The position numbers and the translations under genes were made by a program. From UBA3071 sp965369635 (GTDB taxonomy: Bacteria > Chloroflexota > Anaerolineae > UBA3071), in contig CBDURC010000154.1 of the NCBI GenBank assembly GCA_965369635.1, positions 1-7,266 on the forward strand: DNA of 7,266 nucleotides, written 5' to 3'. Positions 5,601-7,266 of the stretch are shown here, in pieces. Numbering within the stretch: the first letter of the stretch is position 1; the number at the start of each line of letters is the position of its first letter. The notes beneath the pieces were generated by a model. The model was not told where the DNA came from and searched no databases. It saw only the letters and a program-made list of their open reading frames with translations.

Positions 5601-7266
5601 ACTGCGGCATCAACATCGGGGCGGTAGTGGACGTGCCCAGTATAGTCGAGTACGCCAGCACGCTGCCAGACGTGGTCTACGCCGAACGCAATCTCTATAC
5701 GTGTTCGCAGGATACCCAGGAGCGCATCTGCGAACAGATCAAGGAACACAAGCTGAATCGGGTCATCGTCGCCTCTTGCACGCCGCGCACTCACGAGCCG
5801 TTGTTCCAAGACACGTTGCGCCAGGCGGGCCTGAACCCGCACCTCTTCCACATGGCCAACATCCGCGAGCAGGACTCCTGGGTGCATCGAGGCATGCCGG
5901 AGATCGCCACCAGCAAGGCCAGGGACTTGGTAAGGATGTCTGTGGCCAAAGCCCGTAAGTTGCGTCCCATCGAGCAGGGCACGTTCGACATTGATCATCA
6001 TGCTCTGGTGATTGGCGGCGGGCTAGCAGGCATGAACGCGGCGCTCTCCATCGCTGAGCAAGGATACCCAGTCTATCTGGTGGAGCGGGAGCGGGAACTA
6101 GGCGGGAACCTGAGGCATATTCACGTAGCTCTGCCGGTTTCAGGTTCCAGGTTCCAGGTTCCAAGTTCCGAGGTGAAGCCTGAAACTGATCCTCAGGAAT
6201 TGCTGCGCGAGGCCATCGAGCGTGTGGCTGGCAACCCATTGATTACCGTGTTCACAGGAGCTAAGGTTAGCGAGGTCAGCGGCTATGTGGGCAAGTACCG
6301 CACGATGGTGCGACTGGATGATGGCAAGCTGCAGGAACTGAACCACGGGGCCATCGTCGTCACCACCGGCGCGCAACAGATCACGCCCACCGAGTACGGC
6401 TACGGCGAGTTGTCTGGTGTCATCACCCAACGCGAGCTTGAGGAACGAATTACGAATTACGAATTACGAATTGCGGACTGCAAGTCCGTGGTCATGATCC
6501 AGTGCGTCGGCTCCCGCGAGGACGCCCACCCCTACTGCTCCCGCATCTGCTGCACTGAGGCTATCAAGAACGCTCTGGAGATCAAGCACCTCAGCCCAGA
6601 GACCGAGGTCACCATCCTGTACCGGGACATCCGCACCTACGGCTTCAAGGAAACGCTCTACCAACGGGCGCGGGAGCAAGGGGTCATGTTCCTCGAGTAT
6701 GACAGGGACGATCCACCCCAGGTAGTCGGAACATCAGCAAACCAGCAAATCAGCAAGTCGGCAGATGATGATGGAGAGGATTGTCAGAGAGGTCGATTGG
6801 GTGATCTGCGGGTAGAGGTAGCCGTGCAACCGGAGAACGAGCTGATGGCGCTGCCGGCCGATCTGGTGGTGCTCAGCGCCGGCATCGAGCCCCATCCCGG
6901 CAACGAATCCCTGGCCAAGCTGATCAAGCTGCCGCTAAACGAAGACGGCTTCTTCCTGGAAGCGCACGTCAAGCTGCGCCCGGTGGATTTCGCCGCCGAT
7001 GGCGTCTATCTGGCAGGGCTGGCGCACTCGCCCCGCTTCCTGGAGGAGACCATCGCCCAGGCGCAGGCAGCGGCCATACGGGCGGTGACTCTGCTCTCCA
7101 AGACAGAACTGGAAGCCACGCCCATCATCGCCAGCGTGAACCCGCGGCTCTGCTCCGCTTGCGGCCAGTGCGTCGAGGTCTGTCCTTACGACGCACGGAT
7201 ATTGGAGCCGGGCGCGCCCTACGCCGAGGTCATCGAGGTGCTCTGCCAGGGCTGCGGGGCCTGCAT
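2612..7266 (+). CDS. hdrA: Giant HdrA-GltD-HdrA fusion, FAD/NAD(P)H iron-sulfur oxidoreductase (3' end cut by window)
   Basis: One frame of 1551 complete codons has no stop before the window edge. It starts at ATG 2612, or at in-frame GTG 2606, with AGG at 2599-2601. Domains in order are as follows. HdrA FAD fold: GAGIGG 23-28, TNDCAMC 64-70 and a [4Fe-4S] motif (Cys 119, 122, 125, 129). GltD/NfnB-like part: Cys 169, 173, 208, 212, 216 and 220, then GAGPAG 287-292, GGGNVA 429-434 and GGD 570-572. Cys-rich CLTCGICSECLQCVFAC 674-690. HdrA second half: Cys 773, 781, 786, 790 and 791. A second HdrA module with CHCG 996-999, Cys 1031 and 1056, GGGLAG 1135-1140, and Cys 1298, 1309, 1313 and 1314. 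C-terminal ferredoxin: Cys 1514, 1517, 1520 and 1524, then 1545, 1548 and 1551. The protein is probably cytoplasmic and links NAD(P)H to an HdrA flavin/Fe-S chain, possibly with electron bifurcation (inference). Large HdrA fusions with GltD-like domains are known in anaerobes. Seven repeat-encoded insertions lengthen this one. Confidence 0.93.
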   Translation, partial: MTTLPQDGNSNSKDPIGAVLVVGAGIGGMQASLDLAEAGLKVYLLDKSPAIGGVMAQLDKTFPTNDCAMCIMSPKLVEVGRHLNIELLTYADVERIEGEPGNFTVTVKQHPRYVDLEKCTGCGDCATACPIVLLDEFNTGLSERKAVYKLYPQAIPNAYAIEKLGTSPCRDGCPIHQRAQGYVALVAQGRYADAYRTILEDNPFPSICGRVCNHRCEDACSRSMVDDPVNIMALKRFVADWAFQHPEELVEKREDEGKQGSEGKQGEGKEGKEGEVAGSAQRVAVIGAGPAGLTAALDLVRLGYSATVFEALPVPGGMMRVGVPDYRLPPEVVQREVEAIVAEGVELKLNHRVEDAVALLEEYDAAFVAAGAHTGAKLPIPGADLPGVLVATDFLRQVAMHKYQVSDIGDQEVPNTQSLIPNHRVLVLGGGNVAIDSAMTAVRLGASWVGMACLESRETMPAHEWEIADAQEEGVKLFPSRTFKEVTSKDGRVAGMRCVEVDFRGFVDGRPDFEMFPETEHVLPADVVIFAIGQRPDVSCLNDEVEKIRGRFPVIDEETMATNVPGLFAGGDVVTGTAFIVDAIAAGHRAAWAIDLYLQGRLGDWETGRLVDWEIGEVVELTEAEAQAKVDRGEASVAARHETHKLPAVERMRDFREVYGGLIEEEALAEAARCLTCGICSECLQCVFACQADAIDHNQVEQEIEIDVGAVLLVPGAEPLPGDIRPEFGHGRYPNVVTSLEFERMLSASGPFTGEVKRPSDGQHPRKVAWIQCVGSRDITCDQGYCSSVCCMYATKEAIIAREHDANIEPTIFYMDIRSFGKGFDRYIERAEEEYSVRYVRSMVSVVKEAPRTHNLRLTYVTFENEKGSGAKDEGRRTKRPVPHEDEFDMVVLAVGLRPSAETVQMAQRLGVELNRFGFAEPALFTPGQTSRPGIFVAGAFAEPKDIPETVIEASCAAAQASGLLAPARHTLTRAPEYPVERDVSDEAPRVGVFICHCGINIGAVVDVPSIVEYASTLPDVVYAERNLYTCSQDTQERICEQIKEHKLNRVIVASCTPRTHEPLFQDTLRQAGLNPHLFHMANIREQDSWVHRGMPEIATSKARDLVRMSVAKARKLRPIEQGTFDIDHHALVIGGGLAGMNAALSIAEQGYPVYLVERERELGGNLRHIHVALPVSGSRFQVPSSEVKPETDPQELLREAIERVAGNPLITVFTGAKVSEVSGYVGKYRTMVRLDDGKLQELNHGAIVVTTGAQQITPTEYGYGELSGVITQRELEERITNYELRIADCKSVVMIQCVGSREDAHPYCSRICCTEAIKNALEIKHLSPETEVTILYRDIRTYGFKETLYQRAREQGVMFLEYDRDDPPQVVGTSANQQISKSADDDGEDCQRGRLGDLRVEVAVQPENELMALPADLVVLSAGIEPHPGNESLAKLIKLPLNEDGFFLEAHVKLRPVDFAADGVYLAGLAHSPRFLEETIAQAQAAAIRAVTLLSKTELEATPIIASVNPRLCSACGQCVEVCPYDARILEPGAPYAEVIEVLCQGCGAC
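3361..3438 (+). repeat. Purine-rich 9-nt repeat tract inside hdrA
   Basis: G-runs recur every 9 nt (3379, 3388, 3397, 3406, then 3421 and 3430). A 14-bp word, GAGGGAAAGCAGGG, occurs at 3377-3390 and again at 3395-3408. Because 9 is a multiple of 3, the tract encodes tripeptides (GKQ, GSE, GKQ, GEG, KEG, KEG) in a charged linker at about residues 250-278. This linker joins the Cys-rich GltD N-domain to its first nucleotide-binding fold. Confidence 0.85.
3379..3408 (+). other. Putative G-quadruplex motif in coding strand
   Basis: Four G-runs of at least three are separated by loops of 6, 5 and 6 nt: 3379-3381, 3388-3391, 3397-3399 and 3406-3408. This meets the usual G3-N1-7 pattern. Two more G-runs follow at 3421-3423 and 3430-3434. 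It would form in the mRNA and the non-template strand. That it folds in vivo is inference. Confidence 0.5.
3818..3880 (+). repeat. Nine-heptamer degenerate tract inside hdrA
   Basis: The tract reads as nine 7-nt words: TATCAGG, TATCAGA, CATTGGT, GATCAGG, AAGTCCC, CAATACG, CAATCAC, TGATACC, CAATCAC. This is 63 nt, exactly 21 codons (residues 403-423), so the frame is kept. GGTATCAG (3823-3830) is the exact inverse of CTGATACC (3866-3873). The encoded segment sits just before the GGGNVA nucleotide-binding loop of the GltD-like part, where a loop would be expected. Confidence 0.8.
4411..4458 (+). repeat. Octamer tandem repeat, six units, inside hdrA
   Basis: Six 8-nt units follow each other: TAGATTGG, GAGATTGG, GAAACTGG, TAGATTGG, TAGATTGG, GAAATTGG. 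The total is 48 nt, exactly 16 codons, encoding a Trp-rich peptide at about residues 600-616. It lies after the end of the GltD-like nucleotide-binding fold (GGD 570-572) and before the Cys-rich segment at 674-690. Confidence 0.88.
4921..4944 (+). repeat. 24-bp exact direct repeat, copy 1 (copy 2 at 6496-6519)
   Basis: These 24 bases are identical to 6496-6519. Both copies encode the conserved IQCVGSR segment that holds a cluster cysteine (Cys773 in the first HdrA module, Cys1298 in the second). The match marks the internal duplication of the HdrA module. Identity at synonymous positions hints at strong constraint or gene conversion. Confidence 0.85.
5224..5244 (+). repeat. GAAGGAC heptamer, three copies, inside hdrA
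   Basis: GAAGGAC is repeated exactly three times (5224-5230, 5231-5237, 5238-5244), followed by a partial GAA. The 21 nt equal seven codons. They encode a charged loop (about residues 871-879) that precedes the conserved HdrA strand FDMVVLAVGLRPS. Confidence 0.88.
6142..6169 (+). repeat. AGGTTCC heptamer, four copies, inside hdrA
   Basis: AGGTTCC occurs three times exactly (6142-6162) and once as AAGTTCC (6163-6169). A further degenerate unit, CGGTTTC, may precede them. The encoded loop (about residues 1177-1186) follows the FAD-fold segment RELGGNLRHIH of the second HdrA module. Confidence 0.88.
6447..6474 (+). repeat. GAATTAC heptamer, four copies, inside hdrA
   Basis: GAATTAC occurs three times exactly (6447-6467) and a fourth time as GAATTGC (6468-6474). 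It encodes about residues 1279-1288, between the QRELEE helix and the conserved SVVMIQCVGSR strand of the second HdrA module. The AT-rich words stand out against the GC-rich surroundings. Confidence 0.88.
6496..6519 (+). repeat. 24-bp exact direct repeat, copy 2 (copy 1 at 4921-4944)
   Basis: This is the second copy of the IQCVGSR-coding repeat, in the C-terminal HdrA module, 1575 bp downstream of copy 1. Since 1575 is a multiple of three, recombination between the copies would delete 525 residues and still keep the frame. Confidence 0.85.
6733..6764 (+). repeat. Octamer tract (ATCAGCAA type) inside hdrA
   Basis: Four 8-nt units are visible: ATCAGCAA, ACCAGCAA, ATCAGCAA and the degenerate GTCGGCAG. 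GAT triplets follow. With its flanks it encodes a polar insertion at about residues 1370-1397, between the conserved segments EQGVMFLEYD and LRVEVAVQPENEL of the second HdrA module. Confidence 0.7.

Noticed and set aside
3361..6764. Repeat tracts as signs of a broken pseudogene, CRISPR array or insertion sequence
   Set aside because: The frame is open through every tract and all conserved motifs continue after each. The units of 7-9 nt are too short for CRISPR repeats, and no transposase or terminal inverted repeats are present.

Overview
The window is GC-rich (about 60% by eye) bacterial DNA with plus-strand genes only. It carries the start of an anaerobic flavin/iron-sulfur electron-transfer operon of the heterodisulfide reductase (Hdr) type. 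The Hdr-type genes, the HdrA/GltD fusion and the many short-word tandem repeats suggest an anaerobic bacterium. Chloroflexota (Anaerolineae-like) is my best guess, but no marker gene here proves it.

Layout. Positions 1-466 hold no convincing gene. They contain a small palindrome (101-115), two adjacent 17-bp palindromes of the TetR-operator kind (143-159 and 161-177), a good sigma70-type promoter (182-210) and a leader of about 250 nt. The leader ends in a small hairpin over the Shine-Dalgarno of the first gene. Gene 1 (467-1726) is an HdrC-HdrB fusion (HdrD-like) with two [4Fe-4S] ferredoxin motifs and two CCG domains. Gene 2 (1789-2604) is a glycerophosphodiester phosphodiesterase with visibly lower GC than its neighbours. 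Gene 3 (2612 to beyond 7266) is one uninterrupted frame of more than 1551 codons. It encodes a giant HdrA in which a GltD/NfnB-like NAD(P)H oxidoreductase is embedded in a first HdrA module and a second HdrA module follows. The window ends inside its C-terminal ferredoxin domain.

How they could work together (inference). The GltD-like part would exchange electrons with NAD(P)H. The HdrA flavins and Fe-S chains would carry or bifurcate them. The HdrD-like protein would be the partner holding the disulfide- or thiol-active CCG clusters. The phosphodiesterase has no obvious role in this and looks like an inserted gene co-transcribed with the others.

The most unusual feature is inside gene 3. 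At least seven unrelated tandem repeat tracts with word lengths of 7, 8 or 9 nt interrupt the coding sequence. All stay in frame without stops, and all sit where the HdrA/GltD fold should have loops or linkers. None was seen in genes 1 or 2.
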